NCBI RefSeq assembly: GCF_001411555.2
Contig: NC_049904.1
Location: 29,091,370-29,155,369, forward strand
DNA length: 64,000 nt
Source of the DNA: Juglans regia
Lineage: Eukaryota > Streptophyta > Magnoliopsida > Fagales > Juglandaceae
Reading direction: 5' to 3'
Shown: positions 38,431 to 51,296 of the stretch, piece by piece
How positions within the stretch are numbered: the stretch's first letter is position 1
Layout of the letters: each line of letters opens with the position of its first letter
The notes under the pieces: generated by a model
Told to the model about the DNA's origin: nothing
Databases searched by the model: none
What the model saw: only the letters and a program-made list of their open reading frames with translations
Position numbers and translations under genes: made by a program

Positions 38431-40410
38431 GTCGTATGCCATTAAGTCCTTTGTTCCTCTTAGTGGGCTTGGGCGCCTAAGGTACTAAGGATGAGATGGG
38501 GCCCATGTCCCTCTCTAATTACTCACCTCATTTATCCTTTGGCCAAATTTCCATTGGGGTTAAGGCTAAAGGTAATGAAAGTAATAGGAGAAGATTTGGC
38601 TAAGTCCGGGTCATCACACTATACATGTGTGTGTTGGCCTTTTTGTGTGGAGTCTAATTTTGTTTATGATTGTTAGTTGATGACCTGACTCAATAAGGGT
38701 CCATTCCGGTTTTTAATAGATTTTTAATGAGACTTGTCCATAAGCATTTCAGCTTGGGCCGATATCTCATGGGGTTCGTGGGCTTTGCCCCAAGGAAATT
38801 TTTTTGCTCATTTTTTGGCTCTTGGCCCGACCTAATCCGTTGATTAGGGTTTACTTACATATTATATTATACTCTTGTACGATTGCGGTATTGTATTTTT
38901 AGTTATCATCTGAAATAAAATCCTCTATAGCTCCATAGACGTATGCATATTGTTGAGTCACGTAAATCTTGTATTGTGTATGATTTGTTTGACTTTTTTT
39001 TCTCCTATCGTTCCTAACAATATATATTTATCTAGCTAAGAAATACTATTTATCATCTTTTTATTTACAATCCTTTTAATTATCATAATTTTTTAAAATT
39101 AAAAGGATTAACACACAAATAAAACATAATAAATAATTTTTCAATAATTTAATACCACATTATTAAATGATGAGAGAATAATAAATAAAAGGATGTTGTA
39201 AGAATTGAGTTATACCATTTATAAGTAGAGCCGTAAACATACTGTGGAAGTCATTATTGCTATAAAAAAGAAAAAAAATCACAATGCCAATACATTATGA
39301 TGTTAGCTTTTTTTATTTATTTGAAAAACCTTATGATGTTAGCTAATGCAGAAGGCTTTTACATTATTAGTATATTAGGCGGTTCAATAATTATATTTGT
39401 CAATATAATATTGTTTCTTATTTATCTCCTAACTACCAAAACAATTTATTTACCCTTTCAACTTGTAAATCAATGACGAAAGTGATAGACTCTGACATAT
39501 TTTAAAATTATGTCATAAGATTATGACATAAAGGTAATAGCTTATAAATATAATTATTAAAAGGTAATAATACATGATATAAAAACTACATGAAGTTCTT
39601 TTCTCAAAATGAAATTGTGAACATCCAACTTCCAAGTTCTCACCAGTTATGTTTGGGTAATAAGATGAAATTTATCAAGATTTTTCATAATTTCGTTCCA
39701 AAACATTACTAAGACATAAAATATTTTTCAATTTCAAGTTTTATTTATTTTTATCTAATTATTATATAATCATTACAGCTTTTATAGATTTTAAAACAAA
39801 ACACAAAAATCAATATAACTTTTTTAATTTCAAAACAAAAATAATATTCAAATACTTTTTTAACTTTAAAATATTTTTATTCAACTTTTTTTATCACATT
39901 TTTTAAAATTTAATAAAAAATATTAATTCAAGAAATTTCTTATATTTGAAATTCTGGAACAGTCGAAGCGTTCAAACGAGGCCTTACTCTCGTAGCAAGA
40001 GAATGAGATAAAAAGAGAATATATATAAGATAGAGAATATAGAATATTGCTAGGTACATGTTTTAAATAGATAAGTTCTGTACAAGTCTTAAAAAATGAT
40101 TTTTATAAATTTCAAATAGACAAATTTTATGCAAGCCCTTATAAAAAGGTAGACCTAATCTTAAAATAATGTAAAAAAATTATTTTTTATTAATGAGACA
40201 TACTTTTTATAAATGACTTGTATAAAACTTGTATATTTAGAGTTTGTATCTAATATCACTCTTTGTAAAAATATACACCTCACTATTTTTTATTTATTAT
40301 ATATTTTGATTTTTTTTTATATTTGATAAAAAAACAGACTTTTCTACCACACTCGTACAAATCAGTTCACTAGAATATAAGTGTGTATACAAATTAAGTA
40401 ATGAAATACT
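38430..40410. other. Intergenic region
   Basis: No gene could be supported. The left part (38430-38960) continues the character of the preceding array and contains TCCGGGTCATCACAC. From 39000 on it is AT-rich, with one MITE-like copy at about 39645-39985. Confidence 0.45.
39645..39985. repeat. Diverged MITE copy (GTTTGGAT family)
   Basis: The left end TTATGTTTGGGTAATAAGAT and right end GAAGCGTTCAAACGAGGCC resemble the GTTTGG.../...CAAACGGGCC ends of the dispersed family. The interior is AT-rich. It is the most diverged of the copies listed. Confidence 0.45.
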
Positions 40411-40419
40411 AGCATAAAT

Positions 40420-41336
40420 GAGTCGTGCTAGGTACAGTCTCCATTGGGGGCCTGCGTGCGCACGAAGAGAGTGCTTAAGTAATTTTACTATAATTTTGTT
40501 CAAATGTCAAAAATATCCCTCACTTCATATCATCTTACTTCCTCTTTCATTCTTATCTCAGACCAGAAGACAGCCCAAAGTAAAACTCCAATGCCGTCGG
40601 TCACAGTCGACGTCATCTTCTACTCCACTGGCCGCCAACCAGGTAATAATTGAACTGTTCTCAAGAATTTCGATCGTTATTTTTTCAAAAATTTACAAAT
40701 AATTACCTCAATAAAAAAGGAAAACCTCAAAGCATATCTTAACTTTCCACCATAATGATAAGAAGAAAGACCACAAAATCACAATTAAAAGATCACAAAA
40801 TCACAATCAATCAAAACCCAAAAAAAAAGGAAAAAGAAAATTTGCAACAGGCGTGTTATAACTTTGCACATATTTAAACGAAAAGTGAAAAAATAATATA
40901 CAAAACAAATAAAAGAGATAAAAGAAAGAAAGAGAGACACCAGAGCAAGGAAAGACGACTATGGCAGTGGAGGCTTTGGAAATCATCTGCATAGAGAATG
41001 GAGGTAGAGATTATTCAGCAACTCAACTCATCTCAACTCATCTCACTACTATTCATTACTATTCAGCAACTTTAACTCACAAATCTCACTACTATTCACA
41101 GCTCATCTCATTACTATTCACAATCCATCTCAGCTCATCTCAAATTATCTTCAAATCCAAACGTCTCCATAGAGTGTGCGTATGCGTGGGTGCGTTGGCA
41201 CTTTTTGTAGTTGACACTTAGCACGTGAGAGAGAGAGCCTTGTTTATGAGATGAATGAAATGCTCTTAAATGAAACGAACCGTTTCGTTTCGTGCGCACG
41301 AAGGCCCGACGGAGGACTGTATCTAGAATAATTTTC
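40420..41336. mobile_element. Mutator-like inverted-repeat element upstream of CIPK12-like
   Basis: Left terminal sequence CTAGGTACAGTCTCC...CGTGCGCACGAA (about 40435-40470) is matched in inverse orientation at about 41288-41326 (CGTGCGCACGAAGG...GGACTGTATCTAG). Identical 9-bp flanks AGCATAAAT at 40411-40419 and 41337-41345 fit a Mutator-type duplication. The 917-bp element has no transposase. It contains part of a GTTTGGAT-family MITE (about 41020-41166, CAACTCATCTCAACTCATCT and CAAATCCAAACG). Its right end lies about 210 bp before the CIPK start codon. Confidence 0.65.
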
Positions 41337-41550
41337 AGCATAAATAGAAGGAATGGCTTCTCCCAAACCAGAATCGTGTGGCTTTTACTTGTTGTGGTGA
41401 CATCACTCCGCACTCTCACAAAACCCACGGGGAAATAACTAATAAGGCCAAGTTCAGGGCACCCTTTCTTTCCTTATTATTTTCGTCTTTCCTTTCCAAA
41501 TAACCTGGGCCACTTCAATTGATCTGTAGCGGGCGCCACTTCCTACTCCA

Positions 41551-42978
41551 ATGGCCTCCTCCACCACCACCACCAAGAAGGAAGCTCAGGCGCTACTTCT
41601 CGGTCGCTTTGAGGTGGGCAAGCTCCTCGGCCACGGCACCTTCGCCAAGGTCTACCATGCCCGCAACGTCAACACCCAAGAGAGCGTCGCCATCAAGGTC
41701 ATCGATAAGGAGAAGATCCTCAAGGTCGGCCTTACCGCCCACATCAAGCGAGAGATTTCAATCCTCCGCCGCGTGCGCCACCCCAACATCGTCCGTCTCT
41801 TCGAGGTCATGGCCACCAAGTCCAAGATCTTCTTCGTCATGGAATTTGTCCGCGGCGGCGAGCTCTTCAACAAGGTATCCAAGGGTCGTCTCAAGGAGGA
41901 CGTCGCCCGCAAGTACTTCCAGCAATTGATCTCCGCCGTCTCCTTCTGCCACTCCCGTGGCGTCTTCCATCGCGACCTCAAGCCCGAGAACCTCTTGCTC
42001 GACGATAACGGCGATCTCAAGGTCTCCGATTTCGGTCTCAGCACAGTGTCCGATCAGATTCGCCAGGACGGTCTGTTCCACACGTTTTGTGGCACGCCTG
42101 CCTATGTTGCTCCCGAGGTTTTGGGCGGAAAGGGTTACGAAGCCTCCAAGGTGGATATCTGGTCCTGTGGGGTTGTGCTCTTCGTTTTGATGGCCGGCTA
42201 TTTGCCCTTTCACGACCAAAACATTATGGCCATGTACAAGAAGATTTACAAGGGCGAGTTTCGATGCCCGAGATGGTTCTCTCCGTCGCTGACTCGGCTC
42301 CTAACCCGTCTTCTGGATACGAACCCAGAGACTCGGATTACAATCCCGGAGATCATGGAGAACAAGTGGTTCAAAAAAGGGTTTAAACACATCAAATTCT
42401 ATATCGAGGATGACAAGCTTTGTAATGTCGTGGATGAGGAGGAGAAGCAGGGAAAGGAGGACGACGAAAAGCCGGCCTCGGACCAATCAGAATCGGACTC
42501 GGAATCCGGGTTCCAGACGAGGAGGAGGGTGGGTACATTGCCGAGACCGGCGAGCTTGAACGCGTTCGATATCATATCGTTCTCGCGCGGGTTCGATCTG
42601 TCTGGGTTGTTCGAGGAGGGAGGGGAGGAGGCCAGGTTCGTATCGGGCGCACCGGTATCGAAGATTATATCGAAACTGGAAGAGATCGCGACGCTGGTGA
42701 GCTTCACGGTAAGGAAGAAGGATTGCGGGGTGAGCTTGGAGGGGTCGACCGGGGGCGTGAAGGGACCATTAACCATTGCCGCTGAGATTTTCGAGTTGAC
42801 GCCGTCGTTGGTTGTAGTGGAGGTGAGGAAGAAAGGAGGAGATAAAGGAGAATACGAGGAGTTCTATAATAGGGAATTGAAACCCGGTTTGCAGAATTTG
42901 ATGCTAGAGGAAGCTGCCTCTTCCCTTTCATCGACTTCACTTCCACTACCTTCATATTTCCCTTCGGATACTGAATAG
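41551..42978 (+). CDS. CIPK12: CBL-interacting protein kinase (CIPK12/19-type, SnRK3)
   Basis: An intronless 475-residue reading frame. The kinase domain has the glycine loop LGHGTFAKV (residues 26-34), ATP lysine 49, HRDLKPEN (140-147), DFG (160-162), an activation loop ending [13 protein letters not shown], and [12 protein letters not shown] at the domain end. The regulatory part has an acidic, Ser-rich linker, the NAF motif [19 protein letters not shown] (NAF starts at residue 337) that binds CBL calcium sensors and autoinhibits the kinase, and a PPI-like module ([13 protein letters not shown] to [11 protein letters not shown]) that binds PP2C phosphatases. The end PSDTE is shared with the CIPK12/19 group as I remember it. 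Members phosphorylate ion channels and transporters after calcium signals. The start [13 protein letters not shown] is the first ATG in frame. GC-rich codon use in the first half contrasts with the AT-rich flanks. No lesion was seen. Confidence 0.95.
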   Translation: MASSTTTTKKEAQALLLGRFEVGKLLGHGTFAKVYHARNVNTQESVAIKVIDKEKILKVGLTAHIKREISILRRVRHPNIVRLFEVMATKSKIFFVMEFVRGGELFNKVSKGRLKEDVARKYFQQLISAVSFCHSRGVFHRDLKPENLLLDDNGDLKVSDFGLSTVSDQIRQDGLFHTFCGTPAYVAPEVLGGKGYEASKVDIWSCGVVLFVLMAGYLPFHDQNIMAMYKKIYKGEFRCPRWFSPSLTRLLTRLLDTNPETRITIPEIMENKWFKKGFKHIKFYIEDDKLCNVVDEEEKQGKEDDEKPASDQSESDSESGFQTRRRVGTLPRPASLNAFDIISFSRGFDLSGLFEEGGEEARFVSGAPVSKIISKLEEIATLVSFTVRKKDCGVSLEGSTGGVKGPLTIAAEIFELTPSLVVVEVRKKGGDKGEYEEFYNRELKPGLQNLMLEEAASSLSSTSLPLPSYFPSDTE

Positions 42979-44640
42979 AGGAATAGAGAGAAGTGAGGGA
43001 GAAGGGTATGCTTTTTCTCTCCTTTTTCCTTTTGTTCATGTATGATATTTACATATATCTATATATTGTTTTCTCTTGTTATTCTCTTTTGTTATTCTGT
43101 TGTCTTACTTAGGTGGAGCTTTAGAATCTCCTATAATTTAAGTCCTCTACTTGTATCAAGATTCCCACGTTAGATTATAAAGAATGGAGTCCAGATTTTC
43201 TACTTCATTGTTCATCCTTCCCTTTTTTTTCAATGTAGAAACTACAGGAACTATGGATTTCAGCAGTAATTTCCTGGACTTGATGCATTTAATCAATTTT
43301 CCAAAATTGAAGAACAACTTTAATGAAAATTGCATTTATTCATATTTAATCAAGAGGAAGGTCACAAAGTCATTATGTGAGGTTTTTCTCGATTGATTAG
43401 GAAACTGTATCGGGTTAACTTGGAGAAGGGCTTGTTGAGAGTTGAATTTTGACGAATCATGGAGATCTTCTGAGCACTGGGGTTTGATTTTACATATAAA
43501 ATCCATTGGATGAAGTTGTTGAAGTTATTTTTTTAAGCACTGAATTTAGATTGGAAACTTTGAGTATGTTGGGCAATTTACACACAAGCATTCTGATTTA
43601 GAGCTGCTTTGTATAGGAAAAAGCTTTGTTTTTTGTTGTCAATGCTGATATTACCTCATGCTTGATTTTCTTGGTAGGAAGATTACTTTCCACCTTCCTA
43701 TAGTTGGGGAGTTATGCAACCAAGTTGTGATCGATTCCTCTGATTTCTTTAGTTGTGCAAGATTAATTGCGATGCCATCTAATGGGGTTACTTCGGGTTT
43801 CCTTCTGAAGGAATGAAAGAAGGAATATCACTTTAATATGGTGATATGGTGGTGATCAGGATGGACACTTCTGAGCAAATGAAAGAGGAAATATCACCTA
43901 AATTTGGTGATATTTCTAAATATTGCACATTGCTCAATCAAATGCATGCAGAGCCAGAAACCCTTTGAATCTGATAATAGCACATTGTTGTCGGAAAAAT
44001 GTTTGCATATCTTACCGTCTTGGTCTGAGTCTGGCTGGCTCTCTCAGGTTACATTGCTTTTGTTCAATGAGGTAACATAAAGACACAGACCTCTATGTTT
44101 GTACTTTTTTCGATGGGGTCGCTAGAGTCAAGGAAATGAGAGATCTAGGTTTTTTTCAACTTTGTGTTATGTATATTTTCCTGCGTAGAAAAGGAGAATG
44201 ATGGATATTTATATGCAATTATGGTGGATCTTTGAATGCAGATTGAAGGGATGTATTTTCGATTTTGAGTCATTGAGATGTTGGATCAAGAAACAGGGGC
44301 GTGGAAATATCAAGGATCGTTGACAGGGGTAGACCCCCATGCCTAAAAAATTTGCAAAAGTCCTTGAAAAATCTAGCATTATATAAGACAAGACTCTAAG
44401 AAATTAATCTCTCCCCAAAGAAAAGCTTTTTATGGTTTTGTCCGTCAAATAAAATGTTCCCCTGTTCTTGGTGTAGAAGTCTCGTTAGTCTGCTAGAGCT
44501 AGAAGGAAGTGAATGACATAATTTAGCTGATAGAGAAAACCTTCACCTTCTGGCCTACTGGAGCATGTCACAAACGCGCTTGTCTTTTTACAGGTGATGC
44601 CTGTTGTCAACTTTCTGACTTTTCCAAAATTTTGAGTCTT
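42979..44640. other. Downstream flank of the CIPK12-like gene
   Basis: This probably includes the 3' UTR just after 42978. The rest looks like single-copy DNA without a recognisable frame; a 70-codon frame at 43184-43396 has no domain. Confidence 0.45.
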
Positions 44641-44642
44641 TG

Positions 44643-44992
44643 GCCGGTTTGTTTGGAATTGAGTTATTTTGTCTCAAAATTTTTTAGTAATTTTTTTTTT
44701 AATATTACTTAAACCTAAATATTTTTTAATTTTAAATCTTTAATTTTTTAAACTATCATTATTTAATTATTATATATTTTTTTAAACTTTTAAAACCCAA
44801 ACATAATACAATTTTTTTAAATTTTAAAATAAAAATTATATTATAAAAATATTTTAACTTTATAATATATTTTTTTCAAATTTTTCTCTCATTTCCAAAA
44901 CTTAATAGAATACCTTAAATTAAATTATTTTATTATTATTCATAAATTATTTTATTATTATCAGGTATCTCATCTCATCACTTGCCAAACAA
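44643..44992. repeat. MITE copy (GTTTGGAT family)
   Basis: The left end GGCCGGTTTGTTTGGAATTG and right end CATCTCATCACTTGCCAAAC fit the dispersed family, with the usual AT-rich centre (TATTATTATCAGG, TAAATTATTTTATTATTA). It is longer than other copies at about 350 bp. Confidence 0.55.
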
Positions 44993-45534
44993 TATGGATT
45001 CGCGACAAGACTAGATATTTACCATTCCCTCTGAGCTGCACAAATAATTTTCATCTGAAAGTTGATCAGGCCTAGCGGATGGACTTATTACGTGGGTGGT
45101 GTTGCAGTCTGGCCAAGATTTGAGTCATTGTTTTGACAAAATTTACTTGAGACTCTGCTTTCACATTGTACAGGGGACGACAGCCTAATTCAAATGTAGG
45201 ATTCCATCAAAAGAGGAATCACACATCCTGGAAGCCGATTGCAGAACAAAAATGGTGATGTAAACAATGGTTCTTTGCAATCGTGCGTAGCCTATACGTG
45301 CAGATGATTGGAGAAGTTTCCATTTCCGTGACAAAATATTAACTTTAAAATCCCAGATGCCAAACGTACATAAAATCCAGAATCAGCTAAGAAAAAACAA
45401 GAACAATCTAGAAAGAAAAGGTGGGGGGTATTCATGATATATATAGCAGGTGTCAAAACTTAAAAGTCGTGTTTAGTTGGCTTTACCGATGTTATTCTAT
45501 TGCTACCTTTTGGCCTTTTGCCCAAACAACAATA

Positions 45535-45988
45535 ATAGTTTTGTTTGTATTCGTAACTATCTTAATTCACCTCAATTTATTTCATTTCATCATTATAATT
45601 TTTTTAAATTTTTACACAAATTATAATAAATAATTTAACTTTTTCAAATATCAAAACAAGTTTTTTAAATTTTCACACAAAATATAATAATTAATTCAAC
45701 TTTTATTCTATTATTCACAAACTATTTCAACCCATCTCAACTCATCTCTGAATCCAAATCACGGAGGTCTTGTTTGTATTAGTAACTCATCTTAATCCAC
45801 CTCAACTCATCTCATCTCATCTCATCATTACAACTTTATCAAATTTCTACATAAAATATAATAAACAATTTAAAATTTTCAAATTTAAAAATAACTTTCC
45901 TAAATTTCCACACAAAATATAATAAATAATTCAACTTTTATTCTACTATTCATAAACCATCTCAACTCATCTCTGAATCCAAACCATT
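45535..45988. repeat. Two MITE copies in direct tandem
   Basis: Copy one runs from about 45540 (TTTGTTTGTATTCGTAACTA) to 45759 (CATCTCTGAATCCAAATC); copy two from about 45769 (CTTGTTTGTATTAGTAACTC) to 45988 (CATCTCTGAATCCAAACC). They share order and wording throughout, including TTCAACTTTTATTCTA and CAACTCATCTCTGAATCC. Direct tandem MITEs can arise by insertion next to an older copy or by unequal crossing over. A few bases separate them. Confidence 0.75.
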
Positions 45989-46190
45989 CAACTCATCTCG
46001 AGTCATTGGCGTTGTCTCGTGTTTTTTGAATGTTTTGGTGGGCCATCAATCAATGCGCATTTTTTCAACTAAAACGTCAATCTTTCGACTTTCTGTACCC
46101 CAAAAATTGTTTTCCTTCTACACTCTTCAGGCTACTTTCGGGTACGAGACCGAAGAAATAGAGAAGGACAACACAAGATGAGAAAGGAGT

Positions 46191-49100
46191 ACAGTACCTT
46201 CTCGTTTCGGACATATTACTTCATTTTAATAATAACCATGATTTAGGCGAAAATTCTCCTCTAGTCTTATCTGAAGGAGAAGCAAAGGTGGAGTGAGAGT
46301 CTCAGATTGCTCGGCGAGTAAGGAAGATCATAAATTCTCCTCAGTTTGGTAGTAGACCTAGGGTGGTAGTGACGAGGAGTTAAGGGAGAGATGAGATCAA
46401 CTAAGGCTTTCAAAGGAAGAGAATGCTGCCATCGATTTGAATACAGAGCAAATGGGGAAGGTTCTGGAAGAGGGGGAACGAAGTATGGTAGGGAAGTTGA
46501 TAACTGAAAGGAAAATTAGTAGGGAAGTAATTCAAGCAACAATGACGAAGATCTAGCATATGGGTGGGTCCCTTGTATTCCATGAGATCAGTTTGAATCT
46601 ATTCGTAATCACGTTCGAGAACCAGAGGGATAAGGATAGAGTATTGGAAGGTAAGCCATGGTTGTTTTACAACCACATTCTAGTTCTCTAACCTTTCGAT
46701 GGCTTCACATCCCCTCAGTTGATGAAATTCGACAGAGAGGAGTTATGGGTGCAGCTGTATAACCTTCCTCTAGCATATATGACACATGATACTGGATTTT
46801 GGATAGAGCATCTATTGGGGTGGTTAGAGAAGTGGACGTGAGTGAGAATGAGATTGGATGGGGTAAATTTTTTATAGTGAAAATTGAGATAGATTTGAAG
46901 ACGATGGTGGCTAGAGGAAGACCGACAAACTTAATTGGAAACAGAATATGGATTCCATTGAAATATGAAAAATTACTTAAACTGTGTTTCAAGTGTAGAT
47001 TGACTAATCATGGAGAGGAGGGGTGTAAGGGAATAGAAGGAAATGTTGTACGTGGGAATGGATGGCCACAGTTTGGGTCATGGCTTCGTGCCACTCATAC
47101 TCCACAAAGGAGAAATGTAGAAAAACATAGTGACATTAGTAAGGCAAATATAGGAGAGGAAGTTTAGGGGATGAGAAGGAGGACATGGAGAAGGGAGATG
47201 ACTCAACACCAAATGATAGCTCAGTCCAAGTGGGTGGTGAGAAGAAGGAGGAGGGATGGGTAGTCTGTGAAACAACAAGATCTAAGGGTGGTCAGATGGA
47301 GGATGAGGATACGGGAGTTGAAATTGTTAAGGGTGCTGCTGAAGTGTTTGAAAAAATGCGAAAAAGATGATAACAAGAGAAGATGGAAGAGAAGAGCTAA
47401 AGCTGCAAGTAATAGTAGCATTGTCAAAACAAATTCTAGTAGCAAACGTAATTTAGCCACTAGTGATTTTGATGATATGGTTAAGGGGATGGGTAAAAAA
47501 GGAAAGAAAAATGAAGATGAGATGGAAGTGACAAGTTTTCTGAAAATGGCAGAGGCTGCTAGTCAGCCTCGCCAAGCATTATGAAAATATTAAGCTGGAA
47601 CTACCGGGGGCTTGGGAACTCCTAGATAGTTCAAGATCTTCACCTAATGGTGAATGATAAGAAACACAATGTTTTTTTTTTTTTGGTAGAAACGAAGATG
47701 GTTACCAATAAGTTTGAAGGAATTAAAGAAGGATGGATTGGGAAGGGTGCTTTATAGTAGAACATGTGGGTAGAAAGGGGGGATTGGTGTTATCATGGAG
47801 AAGAGAAGTGGAGGTTGGGATTCTTAACTACTCTCAACATCATATAAGTGCTGGTAAGGAGGAGTGGTGTCTATTAATTGGGTTTTATGGCCATCCTGAG
47901 GCATGTAAATTGTTATCAATGATAAAGCCATCAAAGCAGATGTCCTAGTGTGTAATAGGTGACTTTAATGATGTGATATGGCGAGGGAAAAAGGTTGGTG
48001 GTTGACCCAAATCTGAAACTCTGATGAGGGACTTTAGACAGGCATTGGAAGATAACAGTGTATTTGACTTGGGATGGAAGGGGTGTAGATTTACCTGGAG
48101 CAACAGACATGAAGACCATACTTTCAGGCTGGATAGGGTAGTGGCCAATTGCAATTGTTTAGAACTATTCAAAGATCGAGTCGTAGAGGTGTTAACTGTG
48201 AGACAGTCGGATCACAAGCACTTTTACTGACTATGGAGAGGAATAGATTAATGAGAAGAAAAGGAAGAAGGGTGTTTAGGTTTGAAGCAAATTGGGTGAT
48301 GGACGAAGAAGGTGGAGCTGTTGTAGAAGATGTATGGGCTAGAAGGGTAGCATATTAGAACCTGTTTGGACAGGTGCAAAAGAAACTGAGGAGATGAAAA
48401 AGAGAGCTGCTGAATTGGAGCTATCAGAATGGTCAAAATGCAAAGCAACAAGTAAGGGAGAAAACAACAAGATAAAGAGATGAACAAGAGAATGGAGGCA
48501 CTCATAATGCTGAGATAGTTAAAACCTTACTAAGAGAGCTAAGATTACTATTGGAGCATGAAGATATGATGTGGAAACAAAGAGCTAAGAGGAATTGGTA
48601 CCAAATGGGCGATAGAAACATTAAGTTTTTTCACTCATGTGCTAGCCAGAGAAGAAGAAAGGATTGGGTGAAGGAAATTAAAGATACCCAGGGAAGGGTG
48701 GTGGCTGAGCAAGAAGAGATAAAGAAGGTCTTTCACAGCTACTTTCAAAACTTATTTTGTTCTTTAAGCCCTACAATGGAAGTGATAAAAGAGTGCTTGG
48801 GAGACATAGAGCCGAGAGTTACAAGAATATGAATGAAGAGCTACAAAAGAGTTCACAAAATTAGAAGTCGAGGAAGCTTTGAAGCAAATGGCACCGTTGA
48901 AATCCCTTGGCCCTGATGGGTATAGGGCTTGTTTCTACTAAGCCTACTGACATATAGTGGGAGAGGAGGTTAATAGAGCTTTACTAAGCTTCCTGAATGG
49001 CCATGGGGGATTGGAAAACAACATTAATCATACTTACATTGCTCTCATCCCAAAGGTGAAGAATCCATCTGTAGCTAGTGAGTTCAGACCCATTAGCTTA

Positions 49101-51229
49101 TGCAATGTTATGTATAAGCTGGTCTCAAAGGTTTTAGCAAATAGACTGAAGAAACTGCTCCCATAACTTATTTCCAGCAACCAAAGTGCTTTCATTCTTG
49201 GACGGCTAATAACTGATAACATGATGATAGCCTATGAGACTTTGCATACGATGAAGACAAGACAAAATGGAATGGTGGGAAGCATGGCATTGAAGCTGGA
49301 CATGGCTAAAGCATATGACATAAATGAGTGGAATTACTTGGAGAATATGATGAGAAGATTGGATTTTGGTGACAAATGGATAAGGCTTATAATGCAGTGT
49401 ATAACTTCAGTAACATACTCAGTATTGGTAAATGGGCAACCTGGAAGTGTGATTAAGCCAACAAGAGGGATTAAACAAGGGAACCCTATCTCCCCTTAGC
49501 TATTTATCTTGTGTGTAGAAGGACTCAGCTCCTTGATCAATTTGGTTGAGAAAAGGAAGGAGATAAGGAGGGTAGCAGTAGCAAAGGGTGGAACAAGGGT
49601 CAATCATCTGCACTTTGGGGATATTTGGGAAGGCAAGAATGGTTGAATGACAAAGGATTCATGGTTTGCTAGAGATATATGGCAAAGCCTCGGGATAGAT
49701 GTTAAACTTGTAGAAAACCACCATTTTTTTCATCTCAAACATTGCTGAAACTATAAGACAACAGATCTAGAAAGTAGCTGGAGTGCCTGTGTGTGGGAAC
49801 TATGAAAAATACCTTGGTTTACCAGCCATGGTTGGTAGATCAAAATATAACACTTTCAGAACTGTGAAGGAGAGGGTCTGGGCAAAACTGAATAATTGGA
49901 AGAATTTGTTCTTATCACAGGCAGGAGAGGAAGTCTTGTTGAAAGCTGTGGTGCAGGCCATTCCAACATTCTCAATGAGTGTGTTCAAGCTGCTAAGAAG
50001 AATTTGTAAAGAGATATCTTCTTTAATGGCTAAAACTGGGTTTTCAATGGTTGATTTTCTGTTAAAACTGCCTATTATCTGGAAAAATAGAGAATAAAAA
50101 GGGTGAATGGAGAGCCATCAAGGAAGGATAAGTTAGTTTCTTTGTGGAGACAGATTTGGGACTTGAATGTACAAGGTGTTGTGAAGCTATTTCTTTGGAA
50201 AGTTGGGCATGACCTTCTTCCTACCAAGACCAGCCTTTTCAAGAAGCAAATTTTTGACTAATGTTATGCCCAGTTTGTGAAAGGGAGATTGAAACAACTA
50301 TCCATGTGTTGTGGGGATGTCCTGCAGCAGCACATGTCTGGGTAGAAAATGAGAGCCCTGTGCAAAAGTGGTGTAACACAGAGATGGATTTTGTTGAGCT
50401 ATGGGGTAGAATGAACTAGAGGCTGACTATATAAGAAGTGGAGTTTATGGCCTACATTATGAGGAAGATATGGTTGAGAAGAAACTTGCTGATTTTTTAG
50501 AATAAATTTGATGAACCCATAAAAGTTTTGAAATCTGCAAAACAAGCAATGAAGGAATTCAAAGAAGCTAATCAACATCAATAGAGAGGGTTGAATAATA
50601 GAAGTACAAGCAGGGAAGAAGCAAAATGGGAAAAGCCAGTTGTGGGAGGGGTAAAGGTGAACTGGGATGCTGCGGTGGAATCTCAAACAAAGAAAGTGAG
50701 GATTGGTGTTATTTTTAGGGATGCACAGGGGCGGAGATCTTGGCATGTCTGTGCTCTTCTGCAAAAAACCAAGGAAAGGCGTGGATAGCAGAGGCATTGG
50801 CTTTAAGGAGAGTAGCTATGCTGTGTCTTGAGCTAGGACTTGTAAAGGTGGAGTTAGAGGGTGATTCACAGCTTGTGGTGAAGGTTTAGGGTGATTCACA
50901 ACTTATAGTGAAGGTTTAGATTTACAACTTGTAGTGAAGGTTTTGATTAGTGTTGAAGATGTGATGGCAGACTATGGGGTGCTAATATAGGACACCAGAA
51001 GGATCCTTAATGCAAATGTGGATTGGAGTATTAAGTTTATGTATAAAGAAGCAAACAATGTAGCTCATAAACTTGCAAAACTAGCTTTTTCTTTTTCAAA
51101 TGAGAGGGTGTGGATAGAAGAAGGCTTTGAACAAATTACAAACACTATTCTTAGTGAGAAATACTGTATTGGTTGAATACTTTATGATATATACAATAAT
51201 GGAATATACTTTTGACTTCAAAAAAAAAA
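46191..51229 (+). mobile_element. Decayed L1-type LINE with target-site duplication
   Basis: The element ends in a run of A (51220-51231) and is flanked by 16-bp repeats differing at one base: AAGATGAGAAAGGAGT (46175-46190) and AAGATGAGATAGGAGT (51230-51245). ORF1 remnants cover about 46400-47580 and include the CCHC knuckle CFKCRLTNHGEEGC. ORF2 begins at 47581 with MKILSWNYRGLGNS (endonuclease start) followed by a stop. Reverse-transcriptase blocks are NRLKKLLP, GSMALKLDMAKAYD and GIKQGNPISP, with frames broken repeatedly; the FADD catalytic block after about 49600 is missing through a deletion. Later parts include YEKYLGLPAMVGRSKYNTF and an RNase H start VKVNWDAAVESQ. It is old and cannot move by itself. 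Confidence 0.9.
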
Positions 51230-51296
51230 AAGATGAGATAGGAGTGAAAGCGGTAATTAATATCACAAGTAATTAACACATGTATATGTATGCATG

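Noticed and set aside
41519..42776. Additional long frames on both strands over the CIPK12-like gene
   Set aside because: They are shadows of the GC-rich kinase coding sequence and carry no domain of their own.
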